64,000 bases of DNA, taken from Halobium salinum (GTDB taxonomy: Archaea; Halobacteriota; Halobacteria; Halobacteriales; Haloferacaceae). Location: the NCBI RefSeq assembly GCF_026586625.1, contig NZ_JAODIW010000006.1:1-64000 (forward strand), read 5' to 3'. Below are positions 42,583-52,459 of this stretch, one piece after another; positions within the stretch are counted from its first letter, which is position 1, and every line of letters starts with the position of its first letter. A program made the translations under genes and the position numbers. The notes under the pieces are model-generated. The model was not told the origin of the DNA. It ran no database searches and saw only the letters and a list, made by a program, of their open reading frames with translations.

Positions 42583-43910
42583 GCGTCCTGACCGACGAGC
42601 GCCGCGAGCGCACCGACGGACGCCCGCTGCTCGAGATTTCCCACCTGCAGACCTCCTTCTACACGGACAAGGAGGTCATCCGCGCGGTCGACGACGTGTC
42701 GTTCGACATCCACCCCGGCGAGACCGTCGGCATCGTCGGCGAGTCCGGGTCGGGGAAGTCGGTGACGGCCCGCTCCATCATGGGGCTCATCGAGTCTCCC
42801 GGCCGCATCGACGGCGGCGCCGTGAAGTTCCGCGACCTCGACACCGTCCGCCGGTTCGCGAAGAAGTACGACAAGCGGACCGTCGACGTGACCGACGAGG
42901 CGCTCGCCGAGGCGAAAGGCAACGACGCCGAGACGGACGCCGACGCGTTCCGCTCGCTCGTCTCGAAGAAGGACTTCGTGTTCGTCGAGGAGCGAAACGG
43001 CGACGAGATAACCGCCGGCTACGTCGACACCACGCGAGCGCCCGACGGCGCCATGCGAAACGTCCGCGGCGGCGGCATCGCCATGGTGTTCCAGGACCCG
43101 CTCACGTCCCTGAACCCGGTGTACACCGTCGGGAACCAGATCAAGGAGTCCCTGCGCATCCACCGCGGGCTCTCCGGACAGGCGGCCACCGAGAAGGCCA
43201 TCGACCTGCTCGAAGCGGTCGGCATCCCCGACGCCGCCCGACGGGTGCGCGAGTACCCACACCAGTTCTCCGGCGGGATGCGCCAGCGTGCCGTCATCGC
43301 GATGGCGCTGGCCTGCGATCCCGAGTTGCTCATCTGTGACGAGCCCACCACGGCGCTCGACGTGACCATCCAGGCCCAGATTCTCGAGCTCCTCGACGAC
43401 ATCCAGGAGGAGCGCGACCTGGGCATCATGTTCATCACCCACGACATGGGGGTCATCGCCGAAATCGCCGACCGCGTCAACGTGATGTACGCGGGCGAAA
43501 TCGTCGAGACGGCGGGCGCGGTCGACCTGTTCGAGAACCCGCGTCACCCCTACACGAGGGGGCTCCTCCAGTCCATCCCCGGAACGCAGGGGCCGGACGA
43601 GCGGCTGCGCACCATCGAGGGCGACGTGCCGACGCCGAACGAGAAGCCGACGTACTGTCGGTTCGCCCCGCGCTGTCCGGAGGCGTTCGACGCCTGCGAC
43701 CGGGTCCACCCGGTGCCGGTCGCGGTGAACGAGGACGCGGCGGACCACGCCGCGGCCTGCCTGCTGTATCCGGAAGACCGGAGCCGCGAGGACGCCGTGA
43801 CGCTACACGACGAGCAGGGGAAAGGCGAGACCGACGCGAAGACGAGCGGAACGACGACCGGCGGGGCGACGAGCGACGGGACGGCGGCGGACGGAGGTGA
43901 CACGCAATGA
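42579..43910 (+). CDS. Peptide ABC transporter ATPase, DppD type
   Basis: A 443-residue ATP-binding subunit. Walker A is [20 protein letters not shown], the Q-loop is [20 protein letters not shown], the signature is [20 protein letters not shown], and Walker B is [14 protein letters not shown]. Between Walker A and the Q-loop lies an insertion of about 60 acidic residues ([20 protein letters not shown] and beyond) not present in bacterial DppD. The oligopeptide-type C-terminal domain ([16 protein letters not shown]), whose cysteines may bind an iron-sulfur cluster or metal, is present, followed by a Thr/Gly-rich tail. It is coupled to both neighbours by ATGA overlaps. Confidence 0.95.
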   Translation: MSVLTDERRERTDGRPLLEISHLQTSFYTDKEVIRAVDDVSFDIHPGETVGIVGESGSGKSVTARSIMGLIESPGRIDGGAVKFRDLDTVRRFAKKYDKRTVDVTDEALAEAKGNDAETDADAFRSLVSKKDFVFVEERNGDEITAGYVDTTRAPDGAMRNVRGGGIAMVFQDPLTSLNPVYTVGNQIKESLRIHRGLSGQAATEKAIDLLEAVGIPDAARRVREYPHQFSGGMRQRAVIAMALACDPELLICDEPTTALDVTIQAQILELLDDIQEERDLGIMFITHDMGVIAEIADRVNVMYAGEIVETAGAVDLFENPRHPYTRGLLQSIPGTQGPDERLRTIEGDVPTPNEKPTYCRFAPRCPEAFDACDRVHPVPVAVNEDAADHAAACLLYPEDRSREDAVTLHDEQGKGETDAKTSGTTTGGATSDGTAADGGDTQ

Positions 43911-45256
43911 GCAAGCAGACCGCGATGGAATCGGAGGCGACGGCCACGACCGGCGAGACGCTGGTCGAGGTTCGGAACCTGAAGAAGTACTACGAGGGCG
44001 GCGGCATGTTCGGCGGCGACCCCGTGAAAGCCGTCGACGGCGTCTCCTTCGACATCCAGAAGGGGGAGACCCTGGGTCTCGTCGGCGAGTCGGGCTGTGG
44101 GAAGACCACGCTCGGCCGGACGCTCGTCCAACTCGAGGACGCCACCGACGGCGAGATTCACTTCGACGGGCGTGACATCACGAGTATCTCGGGCGAGGAG
44201 CTCAAAGCGTGGCGTCAGGACACCCAGATGGTGTTCCAAGACCCCGAGTCGAGCCTCAACGACCGGATGACGGTCGGGGAGATCGTCCGCGAGCCCCTCG
44301 ACGTCCACGACTGGAAGACGCCCCAGGAACGACGCGCCCGCGTCCGCGAACTGCTCGAGACGGTGGGGCTCCGCGAGGAGCACTACTACCGCTACCCGCA
44401 CCAGTTCTCCGGGGGCCAGCGCCAGCGCATCGGCATCGCCCGCGCGCTCGCGCTCGAACCGGACTTCATCGTGCTCGACGAGCCGGTGTCGGCGCTCGAC
44501 GTCTCCGTGCAGGCGAAGGTGCTGAACCTGCTCGAGGACCTCCAGAACGAGTTCGGACTCACCTACCTGTTCATCGCCCACGACCTCGCGGTCGTCCGGC
44601 ACATCTGTGACCGGGTCGCGGTGATGTACCTCGGCAACATCATGGAGCTCGGTCCGGCGGACGACCTGTTCGACAGCCCGTCGAACCCGTACACCCACGC
44701 GCTGCTGTCGGCGATTCCGGAGCCGGACCCGACCAGCAAGCGGGACCGAATCACCCTCCGCGGGACGCCGCCGAGCCCGCGGGACCCGCCCGAGGGGTGT
44801 CCGTTCTCCACGCGCTGTCCGGTGAAGATCAAACCCGAGGAGTACCGCGACCTCGACGACGAGCTCTGGACCCGCATCGAGGTGCTCCGGGAGGTCATCC
44901 GGGAGCGCTCGCGCGCCGAGCGGTCGCTGTCGGACCGCGCCCGGGAGCTCCTCGGCATGGAGACACGTTACTCCAGCATCGAGGAGATTCGCGAGGAGGT
45001 GTTCGGCGACGTGGCCGTCCCCTCGCGAGTCGAGACCCACATCGACGAGGTAGCCGACTACGTCCGCGCGGGCAAGGAGGCCGAGGCCCGCCGGTACCTG
45101 TTCGAGGAGTTCGGCAGCGAGTGTGACTACGAGCGCCCCGAGCTGTACGACGTGGACGGCGTACAGAGCGTGAGCCTCTGTCACCGACACCAGAGCGAAC
45201 ACGAGGAGCCGGCGACCGTCTACGAACGCCAACTCTCGGCGTCGGGCTCGAAGTAG
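43907..45256 (+). CDS. Peptide ABC transporter ATPase, DppF type
   Basis: A 449-residue second ATPase. Walker A is [20 protein letters not shown], the Q-loop is [19 protein letters not shown], the signature is [20 protein letters not shown] and Walker B is [20 protein letters not shown]. The C-terminal substrate-type domain has [14 protein letters not shown] and a roughly 130-residue extra tail rich in Arg and Glu ([20 protein letters not shown]) with a [13 protein letters not shown] end. The extra tail is longer than in bacterial DppF. It forms the heterodimer motor with the preceding protein, powering uptake through the two permeases. Confidence 0.95.
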   Translation: MSKQTAMESEATATTGETLVEVRNLKKYYEGGGMFGGDPVKAVDGVSFDIQKGETLGLVGESGCGKTTLGRTLVQLEDATDGEIHFDGRDITSISGEELKAWRQDTQMVFQDPESSLNDRMTVGEIVREPLDVHDWKTPQERRARVRELLETVGLREEHYYRYPHQFSGGQRQRIGIARALALEPDFIVLDEPVSALDVSVQAKVLNLLEDLQNEFGLTYLFIAHDLAVVRHICDRVAVMYLGNIMELGPADDLFDSPSNPYTHALLSAIPEPDPTSKRDRITLRGTPPSPRDPPEGCPFSTRCPVKIKPEEYRDLDDELWTRIEVLREVIRERSRAERSLSDRARELLGMETRYSSIEEIREEVFGDVAVPSRVETHIDEVADYVRAGKEAEARRYLFEEFGSECDYERPELYDVDGVQSVSLCHRHQSEHEEPATVYERQLSASGSK

Positions 45257-45685
45257 ATGCGGACGGCACGACACGTCGGCTTGCAGGCCGCGGACGCCCT
45301 CGCCTACGTGGTCGTGCTGACCGGCGCACTCTTTCTCGTCGGCAGTGCGTTCAGTCTCGCACTCGGACAGGGGTTCGTCGGGACGAAGTATCTCCTCTTC
45401 TTCGTCGGCTTCGGTATGTTCGGCTACGCGGCGTTTCTCCTGCGACCGAAACCACCGTGGAAAGGCGACAACGACGGCGAGCGCGCCGTCTCCGGTGCCG
45501 GCGAGACGACCGAGACGGAGGCACAGGACAAACCGACCCACCGGCTCGCGAACCGACTGCTCCCGGCGAACATGCGCCTCCCGCCGGACCAGCGTCTCTC
45601 GGCCGGGGCGAAGATGTTGCTCGCGGCCATCGCCGTCCTCGCGACGTCGTACGTGATGGAAGCGGTGTTCAACGTCGCGTACTGA
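45257..45685 (+). CDS. Small membrane protein of the transporter operon
   Basis: A 142-residue protein of unknown function with three likely membrane segments: ALAYVVVLTGALFLVGSAF, YLLFFVGFGMFGYAAFLL and MLLAAIAVLATSYVMEAVF. A polar loop rich in Glu and Thr (GAGETTETEAQDKPTH) lies between the second and third. Its ATG follows the DppF stop directly, with no gap, so it belongs to the transporter operon and may assist or regulate it. I recognise no catalytic motif. Confidence 0.82.
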   Translation: MRTARHVGLQAADALAYVVVLTGALFLVGSAFSLALGQGFVGTKYLLFFVGFGMFGYAAFLLRPKPPWKGDNDGERAVSGAGETTETEAQDKPTHRLANRLLPANMRLPPDQRLSAGAKMLLAAIAVLATSYVMEAVFNVAY

Positions 45686-45851
45686 GGGCGTGCGCTCGGT
45701 CCGGAGTGCAAGCGTCGGCGCCGGTCCGGGCGGGAGCGACACCGGGAGGGGCAGAGAGTCGGTCGGGCCGCGTCGGCCGTCTCCGTCGCCGCCACGCGGT
45801 CTGTTCACATCTTTCGGTAGCCTTTACCGCATCGAGTGGCGAGACGGGTGT

Positions 45852-46397
45852 ATGGTCGATATCGGAGAGGACGACCCCGACTACGCCGAGCGTATCAGTG
45901 CGAGCGCCGAGGCGACGCGCAACGCGTGGGGGGCGACCCTGGAGGAGATGGAAGCGATGGCCGAGGAACTGGCCGACGAGGGGTGGGAGACGGTCACCAT
46001 CGCGGCCGGCCACACCGCTCCGGAGAACCCGAACTCGGGCGAGGGCGACCGGTTCGGTCTGACGCACGTCGTCCCCGACAACAAGGCCGAGGAGTTCGAG
46101 GCGCTGTTCGAGCCGGGCGCGTTCACCCGATACGAGGTGTACCGCAACGACGCCGACGGCCGCGAGTTCGTCCTCACCGTGCTGTACGACGACGACCGCG
46201 AGGCGGCGATTTTCGTCGCCGGCTCCTACGAACTGCGCCACGCCGGCGGCTGTGTGAGCGCGGCGAAGGAGGCCGGCAAGATGTACACGCACGTCCAGAC
46301 GCTCGACGGCACCCACCTCGGGTCGTTCGAGCACGACGACTACGAGATGTTCTTCCCACACGCGGACCGGATTTCGAACTGGGACGTCAACTACTGA
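45852..46397 (+). CDS. Acidic 181-residue protein, unknown
   Basis: I do not recognise the function. The protein starts MVDIGEDDPDYAERISASAE, has helical segments (WGATLEEMEAMAEELADEG) and then strand-rich sequence (WETVTIAAGHTAPENP, RFGLTHVVPDNKAEEFEALF, REFVLTVLYDDDREAAIFVA). Near the end come YELRHAGGCVSAAKEAGKMYTH and FFPHADRISNWDVNY. Such proteins are conserved in haloarchaea as far as I recall. It has no signal peptide or membrane segment. The ATG at 45852 follows a CCTTTACC TATA-like sequence about 25-30 bases upstream; upstream in-frame residues are Arg/Pro-rich and non-conserved in style. Confidence 0.75.
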   Translation: MVDIGEDDPDYAERISASAEATRNAWGATLEEMEAMAEELADEGWETVTIAAGHTAPENPNSGEGDRFGLTHVVPDNKAEEFEALFEPGAFTRYEVYRNDADGREFVLTVLYDDDREAAIFVAGSYELRHAGGCVSAAKEAGKMYTHVQTLDGTHLGSFEHDDYEMFFPHADRISNWDVNY

Positions 46398-46572
46398 GCG
46401 GTCGGGCCAGCCACCTCCCGCTTGCCTTCTCGTCAGCCGGTCGTGACTCACGTCGCCCGGTCCTCGACCGCCGTTCGCCGGCTATCGAAAGGTCCGCGGA
46501 CGCTGATGGGCCGGCGCTCGCGTAAGTGTCGGCGGAACAAGTGTTATGGGTCGTTCGACCGAATCGACGCGT

Positions 46573-46743
46573 ATGGTCAAGACGCCGGAGAAACCCGACG
46601 GTTACGAGGACCTCCCGAAGATTGGGATGGCGGACCCCCGTGAGGACGTGGACGACGAGAGCGACGTGGACGACGAGAGCCCCGGAGCTACCGAAGAGGG
46701 CGACATTGAGGGTGAGAAACCGGCGAGGGAGGGTTCTCGGTAA
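46573..46743 (+). CDS. Short acidic protein, unknown
   Basis: A 56-residue protein rich in Asp and Glu: MVKTPEKPDGYEDLPKIGMA, DPREDVDDESDVDDESPGAT and a basic tail ending KPAREGSR. The central DVDDESDVDDES is a short tandem duplication. An in-frame ATG at 46546 would add nine residues. Codon use fits a real gene, but the sequence is probably disordered and I know no family. It stands alone between the 181-residue gene and the CBS gene. Confidence 0.45.
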   Translation: MVKTPEKPDGYEDLPKIGMADPREDVDDESDVDDESPGATEEGDIEGEKPAREGSR

Positions 46744-46894
46744 CGCGACCCGACGTCGCTTCGGGACGACACGTCGGGTCGCCCGGGGCTGAGGGGCACC
46801 TCCAACGAGTGGCCACTACGGGCCGGTCAACCCCCGATGACGCCGGCGCACCCCTTCGCAGACTACAAGAGGCGGCAGGCTGTACCGGTCGGGT

Positions 46895-47770
46895 ATGAAA
46901 GTAGCCGACGCGATGACGCCGCGGGAGGAGGTCGTGACCGTCTCCCTCCCGGGCACGCGCGACGACGTGCTCGAGTACATCCAGGAGCACGGGTTCTCCT
47001 CGGTGCCAGTAGTGAAGGAGACCGACGACGGGACCGAGGAGTTCCGCGGTCTCATCTCCCGTGACGACCTGATAGAGAGCCCCGACGAGGACCAGCTCGC
47101 GCTGCTGATGCGGGAGGTCCCGACGACGGACGTCGACGCCGACCTCGTCGAGGTCGCGCGGCTGATGGTCGAGGAGGGTGCCCGCCGGGTGCCGGTCGTC
47201 GAGGACCGAGACGGCGTCACCGCGCTGGCCGGCATCGTCACCGTCACCGACGTGGTCGAGGCTATCGCCCGGGAGGAAGTCGACGGCGACACGCCCGTCG
47301 GGGAACTGGCCGCCCGCGACGTGAACACTACCTACGTCGGCTGTCCGCTCACCGTCGCCGAGCGAGAACTCTACTACGCGAACGTCCCATACGCGGTCGC
47401 ACTCGACGACGAGGGCGGGATGGCCGGCATCATCACCGAGGTCGACGTCATCGCGGTCGCCCGCGTCGTCGAAGGCGAGGACGACACCGGGGAGTCCATC
47501 GCCAACCAGGACGACGAGTGGATGTGGGAGGGCATCAAGGCCGTCGGCAACCGCTATCTCCCGACCCGCAACGTCGAGATTCCCGCCGAGCCAGTGTCGG
47601 AGTTCATGACGGAAGACGTGCGCACCGTCTCGAAGCGAAAGACCGCCCGCGACGCCGCGCAGGTGATGATTCAGCACGACGTCGAGCAGATTCCGCTCGT
47701 CTCCGGCAGCGACCTGGTCGGCATCGTCCGGGACGTGAACCTGCTGGAGGCGCTGGTCGGTCATGAGTGA
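46895..47770 (+). CDS. Four-CBS-domain protein
   Basis: A 291-residue cytosolic protein made of four CBS motifs, beginning at MKVADAMTPREEVVTVSLPG, DLVEVARLMVEEGARRVPVV, VGELAARDVNTTYVGCPLTV and VSEFMTEDVRTVSKRKTARD. Pairs of CBS motifs bind adenosine nucleotides or S-adenosylmethionine and regulate partners. There is no attached catalytic domain. The last eight bases overlap the start of glyS, with ATG at 47763 and stop at 47768, so the two are co-translated and may be functionally linked. The linker WMWEGIKAVGNRYLPTRNVE joins the two CBS pairs. Confidence 0.9.
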   Translation: MKVADAMTPREEVVTVSLPGTRDDVLEYIQEHGFSSVPVVKETDDGTEEFRGLISRDDLIESPDEDQLALLMREVPTTDVDADLVEVARLMVEEGARRVPVVEDRDGVTALAGIVTVTDVVEAIAREEVDGDTPVGELAARDVNTTYVGCPLTVAERELYYANVPYAVALDDEGGMAGIITEVDVIAVARVVEGEDDTGESIANQDDEWMWEGIKAVGNRYLPTRNVEIPAEPVSEFMTEDVRTVSKRKTARDAAQVMIQHDVEQIPLVSGSDLVGIVRDVNLLEALVGHE

Positions 47771-49622
47771 GGGCGAGTCGACGGAGTCGGCGGGCGCCGA
47801 CGCCCACGTCGAGGACGAGGGTGCGGCCATCACCGAACTCGCCAAGCGCCGTGGGTTCTTCTTCGGCTCCAACGAGGCGTACGGCGGCGTCGCCGGCTTC
47901 TACACGTTCGGCCCGCAGGGCGCGGCGCTGAAGCGCAACGTCGAGTCCTCCTGGCGCGACTGCTTCACCGTCCGGCTGGGCAACGAGGAGATAGAGGCGC
48001 CCACCATCGCCCCCGAACCCGTCTTCGAGGCGTCGGGCCACTTGGACGGCTTCGACGACATGCTCGTCGAGTGTCCGGAGTGTGGGGAGTCCCACCGCGC
48101 GGACCATCTCATCGAGGACAACACGGACATCGAGGAGGCCGAGTCCATCCCGATTCCGGAGGTCGAGAGCCTCATCGCCGAGCACGACCTCCACTGTCCG
48201 AACTGCGGCGCCGAACTGTCGGGCCAGGCGGTCGAGGAGTTCAACCTGATGTTCGAGACGAGCATCGGTCCCGGCTCGGGTCAACCCGGCTACCTCCGCC
48301 CGGAGACCGCACAGGGCATCTTCGTAGAATTCCCCCGGCTGAAGGAGTACGCGCGCAACAAACTCCCCTTCGGCGTCACCCAAATCGGTCGCGCGTACAG
48401 AAACGAGATTAGCCCCCGGAAGGGCATCGTCCGCACGCGCGAGTTCACCCAGGCCGAGCTGGAGCAGTTCGTCGACCCCGAGGCCGACGAGCCGCCCCTC
48501 GACGACGTTCGCGACGTGCACGTGCGGCTCTACCCCGCGACCGAACAGGAGGCCGAAGACGGGGAGTACGTCGAGACGACGGTCGGCGAGGCCGTCGACG
48601 ACGGCGTCATCGCCTCCGACTGGGTCGGCTACTTCCTCGGCGTCGCGCAGGGCTGGTACGAGGCCATCGGGGTCGACACCGACCGCTTCCGCTTCCGCCA
48701 GCATCTCTCGGGCGAGCGCGCCCACTACGCCAGCGACTGCTGGGACGCCGAGTCCGAACTCGACGGCGTCCCCGTCTCCGAGGCCGACGGCCCCGCCGAC
48801 GGCGACTGGAACGAAATCGCCGGCTTCGCCTACCGCTCCGATTACGACCTCTCGAAGCACGCGGAGCACAGCGACGAGTCCTTCACCGTCTTCCGACAGT
48901 ACGACGAGCCGAAGACGGTCGACCGCCCGGTCGTCGAGCCGGATATGAGCCAGCTGGGTCCGGAGTTCGGTGGGACGGCCGCCGACATCGCCGACGCCCT
49001 GCAGACCCTCGCCGCGGAGGACCCCGACGCCTTCGTCGACGCCGACGAGGTCGAGGTCGAGGTCGACGGCGAACAGTACCGGGTGGACGCCGACCTCGCG
49101 AACTTCCGCTGGGAGGAGCAGACGGAGGCCGGCGTCCACGTGACGCCGCACGTCGTCGAGCCCTCCTTCGGCGTCGACCGGACGGTGTACACCGTCATCT
49201 CGCACGCGCTGGAGCGCGACGTGGTTGCCGACGAGAAGCGTACCTACATGGCGTTCGAGCCGTCCGTGGCGCCGACGGCGGTGGGCGTCTTCCCGCTGCT
49301 CTCGAACGACGAGGAGCTCGTCTCCCTCGCGAACGAGGTCGTCGACGACCTCCGCACGGCCGGTCTCTCGGTGACCTACGACGACTCGGGCAACATCGGC
49401 CGGCGCTACCGTCGGCAGGACGAGGTCGGCACCCCGTTCTGTGTCACCGTCGACCAGGAGGGCATCGAGGGCGACGGGCCGGACACCGTGACGGTGCGCG
49501 AGCGCGACAGCACCGCACAGCTCCGTATCCCCGTTCCCCGCCTCGCCGAGGAGCTCTCGGGCGTCGTCACGGGGTCGCGCACCTTCGACGAACTGCGCAC
49601 CGAGTACGAGGCCGTCGAGTGA
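47763..49622 (+). CDS. glyS: Glycyl-tRNA synthetase
   Basis: A 619-residue class II synthetase of the dimeric archaeal/eukaryotic type. Marks are AITELAKRRGFFFGSNEAYG near the N-terminus, a zinc-type pair CPECGESHRADHLI and CPNCGAELSGQ, then GYLRPETAQGIFVEF and the motif 2 stretch TQIGRAYRNEISPRKGIVRT. Motif 3 context is EPSFGVDRTVYTVISHAL, followed by the anticodon-binding domain VAPTAVGVFPLLSNDEELV. It starts inside the end of the CBS gene. The N-terminal 20 residues are acidic. Confidence 0.96.
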   Translation: MSEGESTESAGADAHVEDEGAAITELAKRRGFFFGSNEAYGGVAGFYTFGPQGAALKRNVESSWRDCFTVRLGNEEIEAPTIAPEPVFEASGHLDGFDDMLVECPECGESHRADHLIEDNTDIEEAESIPIPEVESLIAEHDLHCPNCGAELSGQAVEEFNLMFETSIGPGSGQPGYLRPETAQGIFVEFPRLKEYARNKLPFGVTQIGRAYRNEISPRKGIVRTREFTQAELEQFVDPEADEPPLDDVRDVHVRLYPATEQEAEDGEYVETTVGEAVDDGVIASDWVGYFLGVAQGWYEAIGVDTDRFRFRQHLSGERAHYASDCWDAESELDGVPVSEADGPADGDWNEIAGFAYRSDYDLSKHAEHSDESFTVFRQYDEPKTVDRPVVEPDMSQLGPEFGGTAADIADALQTLAAEDPDAFVDADEVEVEVDGEQYRVDADLANFRWEEQTEAGVHVTPHVVEPSFGVDRTVYTVISHALERDVVADEKRTYMAFEPSVAPTAVGVFPLLSNDEELVSLANEVVDDLRTAGLSVTYDDSGNIGRRYRRQDEVGTPFCVTVDQEGIEGDGPDTVTVRERDSTAQLRIPVPRLAEELSGVVTGSRTFDELRTEYEAVE

Positions 49623-49644
49623 GCGAAACCGGGGTCGTCGCGAC

Positions 49645-50241
49645 GTGACCGAGATAGGGCGCCGCTTGGTCCACGTGAGCGGTACGGGGCTGCCGGCGCT
49701 CTACCTGCTGGACCTGGTCACGTGGCGGGAGTTACAGTACCTGCTCGCCGCCGGCCTCCTCGTCGCCGGCGTGCTGGAGTTCTTCCGGCTGTTCGTCGGA
49801 TTGGACTGGTGGGTGTACCGACGGCTCACCCGCGAGTACGAACGGGGGAACCCCGCGGGCTACGCGCTGTACTTCGTGTCGCTGACCGCGGTGGCGTTCC
49901 TCTTCGACCCGCCAGTGGCGGTGCCGGGGATGCTGATGCTCACGGTCGGGGACCCCATCAGCGGTCTGCTCGGCTCGAACGACGCCGGGCGGGGGAAGCG
50001 TCTGGGCGTGCTCGCGGCGATGTTCGGCGTCTGCTTCCTGCTCGCGGTGCCGTTCACCACGAGCCAGGCGGCGTCGGTGCCGTGGCTGGTCGGGGTCGCC
50101 GCGGCGGCGGCCGGAGCGGCCGGTGCGACGCTCGCCGACGGCGTGAAGCCCGTCGTGGCGACCTACGTCATCGACGACAACCTCTCCATCCCGCCGGCGG
50201 CGTGTGTGGCTATCTGGGCCGTGCTTCTGCTGGGTGGGTGA
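49645..50241 (+). CDS. Polyprenol/dolichol kinase-like membrane protein
   Basis: A 198-residue membrane protein with about six hydrophobic segments, starting at a GTG 22 bases after glyS (MTEIGRRLVHVSGTGLPALY). The RRLVHVSGTGLPALYLLD start, the basic loop YRRLTREYERGNPAGYALYF and the conserved MLMLTVGDPISGLLGSNDAG are typical of the SEC59/dolichol kinase and phosphatidate cytidylyltransferase-like group. Some members phosphorylate polyprenols with CTP, which haloarchaea need for glycan carriers. The exact substrate is unproven. TLADGVKPVVATYVIDDNLS near the end contains the second conserved acidic site. Confidence 0.78.
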   Translation: MTEIGRRLVHVSGTGLPALYLLDLVTWRELQYLLAAGLLVAGVLEFFRLFVGLDWWVYRRLTREYERGNPAGYALYFVSLTAVAFLFDPPVAVPGMLMLTVGDPISGLLGSNDAGRGKRLGVLAAMFGVCFLLAVPFTTSQAASVPWLVGVAAAAAGAAGATLADGVKPVVATYVIDDNLSIPPAACVAIWAVLLLGG

Positions 50242-50495
50242 GGGCGTCTCCCGTGTCGTCGGTCCGGGTTCGACTCTCGGTGGGGTCGTCGTCCGAACCG
50301 TCAGGTTCGGGGCGACCGGGCTGACTCACGACGGCTTGCGGACTGCCGACGGAAGCCGGCGCAGTAGGCACCGCCGGCGAACGGAGTGAACCCACCGAGC
50401 GTCCGGCCATCGAACCACCGCCCCGGCCCACGGAGCCGCCCATCTGCGTACACTTAAGAACGAACCCGACCAACGCTCGAACGAGTCACACACGA

Positions 50496-50981
50496 ATGAC
50501 CGTCTACGAGAGCGACCTGCCCGGCGTCGGGAAGAAACACGAGATCGAACTCGACGACGGGTCGCGACTCGTCGTCGTCACCCACAACACGGGGAAGCGC
50601 GAGGTGTTCCGCCGCGAGGACCCCGACGCCGACTCCGAGAAACTGTTCGAACTGCCGGACTCGATGGCGCGACAGGTCGGCACCATCCTCGAAGGCGCGT
50701 ACTTCCAGCCCGTCCGCACCGACCTCATGGAGACGGTGCTCGAAGGTGACACCGTCCTGGAGTGGGTCGGCATCGACGACGACGACCCCATCGCGGGCAA
50801 GACCCTCGCCGAGTCGGGCGTCCGCCAGCGAACGGGCGCGACCGTCATCGCGATTCAGCGCAGCGGCGAGGCCATCACGAACCCCGGCGCCGACACGCGA
50901 GTCGAGCCGGGAGACACGCTCATCGTCATCGGGTCGCGCGAGCAGTGTCAGGACTTCGAGTCAGAGGTCTCCGGCGACTGA
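50496..50981 (+). CDS. Antiporter regulatory subunit, KhtT-like
   Basis: A 161-residue cytosolic regulator. The N-terminal part (MTVYESDLPGVGKKHEIELD, RLVVVTHNTGKREVFRREDP) and the C-terminal RCK-C/TrkA-C domain (DDPIAGKTLAESGVRQRTGA, TVIAIQRSGEAITNPGADTR, GDTLIVIGSREQCQDFES) match KhtT, which binds nucleotides and gates the KhtU potassium/proton antiporter. Its TGA overlaps the next ATG by one base, so regulator and antiporter are made together. A TATA-like CACTTAAGAAC lies about 38 bases before the start, in a 254-base gap with no other gene. Confidence 0.88.
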   Translation: MTVYESDLPGVGKKHEIELDDGSRLVVVTHNTGKREVFRREDPDADSEKLFELPDSMARQVGTILEGAYFQPVRTDLMETVLEGDTVLEWVGIDDDDPIAGKTLAESGVRQRTGATVIAIQRSGEAITNPGADTRVEPGDTLIVIGSREQCQDFESEVSGD

Positions 50982-52177
50982 TGGCCGCGGGGCTGCTCGA
51001 TATCGGCGCCGCCTTCCTCGTTCTCGCGTTCGCCGGCGCCGTCGCGACGCGGGTGGGCCTCTCGGTCGTCCCGCTGTACGTCGTCGCCGGCGTACTCGTC
51101 GGGCCGAACGTCGCCGGCGAACTCGGCCTCCCGTACGTCCCGACCGGCGAGGTACTGACCGTCTTCGGCGAACTGGGCATCGTCCTCCTGCTCTTCTTCC
51201 TCGGGCTGGAGTTCAGCATCGACCGCCTGCTCGCGGCCCGCACCCGCATCGGCAAGGCGGGCCTGCTCGACGTGGGCGTGAACTTCCCGCTCGGCGTCGG
51301 CCTCGGCCTCCTCTTCGGCTGGTCGGCGCTGGAGTCGCTCCTGTTGGGGGGTATCGTCTACATCTCCTCGTCGGCCATCATCACGAAGTCGCTCGTCGAC
51401 CTCGGCTGGGTGGCCGACCCCGAGAGCGAACCGGTCCTCGGCACGCTCGTCTTCGAGGACCTCGTCATCGCGCTGTACCTCGCGGTCGTCACCCCGCTGG
51501 TGCTCGGCGGCGGGGGGTTCGAGGCGACCGCCGGCCGCGTCGGCGTCGCAATCGTCGTCCTCCTCGCGCTGGCGGTCGTCGCCCGGGCCGGGACGACCGT
51601 CTTCGACTCCCTGTTGGACGGCGTATCCGGCGAGGCGGTCACGCTCCGCGTGCTCGGCGTGACCGTGCCCGTCGCCGGCGCGGCGCTCGCACTCGGCGTC
51701 AGCGAGGCGGTGGCGGCGTTCTTCGTCGGCGTCGGCTTCGCCGGAACCGGCCACGTCGAGCGCATCGAGCGGCTCCTGACGAGCCTGCGGGACGCCTTCG
51801 CCGCGGCGTTCTTCCTCTACATCGGCCTCCAGACCGACCCAGCACTGATCGTCGAAGTGGCGCTTCCGCTCGCCGTCGTCGTCGCGGTCACGGCCCCCGC
51901 GAAGCTCGTCAGCGGGTTCTACGGCGGGCGCATCTTCGGCCTGAACGACCGCCGGTCGGCCCGCGTCGGCGCCGCCCTCGTCGCTCGCGGCGAGTTCTCG
52001 CTCATCATCGCCGCGCTGGCGACCGCCGGCGGCCTGCCCGAGCGAGTCGCCGCGCTCGCCGTCGGTTACGTCCTCGTGATGAGCCTGCTCGGGACGATGC
52101 TGATGGGCCAGTCGGCGGTCGTCGAACGGGTCGTCCTGCGGGTGAGCGAACGGGGCGAACCGAGCGCGGCGGACTGA
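50981..52177 (+). CDS. Cation:proton antiporter, KhtU/CPA2-like
   Basis: A 398-residue membrane antiporter of the CPA2 group with about twelve helices. Marks are VPLYVVAGVLVGPNVAGELG, then LGIVLLLFFLGLEFSIDRLL, the SSSAIITKSLVDLGWVADP segment and TLVFEDLVIALYLAVV, where the conserved Asp after Glu lies in the transport site region. Near the end, ARVGAALVARGEFSLIIAAL carries the conserved Arg-Gly-Glu-Phe. The cytosolic NAD-binding domain of KefB/KefC is absent, consistent with control by the separate KhtT-like subunit. The start at 50981 overlaps the regulator stop (TGATG). Potassium export is inferred. Confidence 0.9.
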   Translation: MAAGLLDIGAAFLVLAFAGAVATRVGLSVVPLYVVAGVLVGPNVAGELGLPYVPTGEVLTVFGELGIVLLLFFLGLEFSIDRLLAARTRIGKAGLLDVGVNFPLGVGLGLLFGWSALESLLLGGIVYISSSAIITKSLVDLGWVADPESEPVLGTLVFEDLVIALYLAVVTPLVLGGGGFEATAGRVGVAIVVLLALAVVARAGTTVFDSLLDGVSGEAVTLRVLGVTVPVAGAALALGVSEAVAAFFVGVGFAGTGHVERIERLLTSLRDAFAAAFFLYIGLQTDPALIVEVALPLAVVVAVTAPAKLVSGFYGGRIFGLNDRRSARVGAALVARGEFSLIIAALATAGGLPERVAALAVGYVLVMSLLGTMLMGQSAVVERVVLRVSERGEPSAAD

Positions 52178-52459
52178 ACGTGTTCGGGAGGCGCCGTCGC
52201 CGACCCGTTCGAATTCCGACGCGTCGGGGGCTGTAACGCTTGCCACCCCGGAAGGATTTAATAGCCCCCACCGACAACGACGACCAACGATGGCGTCGAC
52301 TCGCGACACCACGTCCGTCCACACCCCCGCGCTCGGTCTCCTCCGAGCGCCGCGAGCTCGACGACCGGGCCTCTAGGCCCACCTCACTTCTCACCCCACC
52401 GACCCGACTTTCCGTCGCGACGAATCCCTCGATTTTGCCGCGTAGCGTGCAGTATGCCG
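52178..52459. other. Gap between antiporter and argG
   Basis: No gene is seen here. A TATA-like AATAGCCCC region near 52260 precedes a short Arg/Ser/Pro-rich frame that I do not accept as coding. AT content rises sharply toward the right, into the argG promoter. The segment GAATCCCTCGATTTTGCC near 52422-52439 and the following AT-rich arms are the regulatory core. Confidence 0.45.

Noticed and set aside
43550-45808. A 752-codon open frame opposite the two ABC ATPase genes
   Set aside because: It crosses the end of one ATPase and all of the other in antisense; composition mirrors those genes.
50260-50290. GGGTTCGACTC resembling a tRNA T-arm
   Set aside because: The flanking five bases do not pair, and no acceptor, D or anticodon arm can be built around it.
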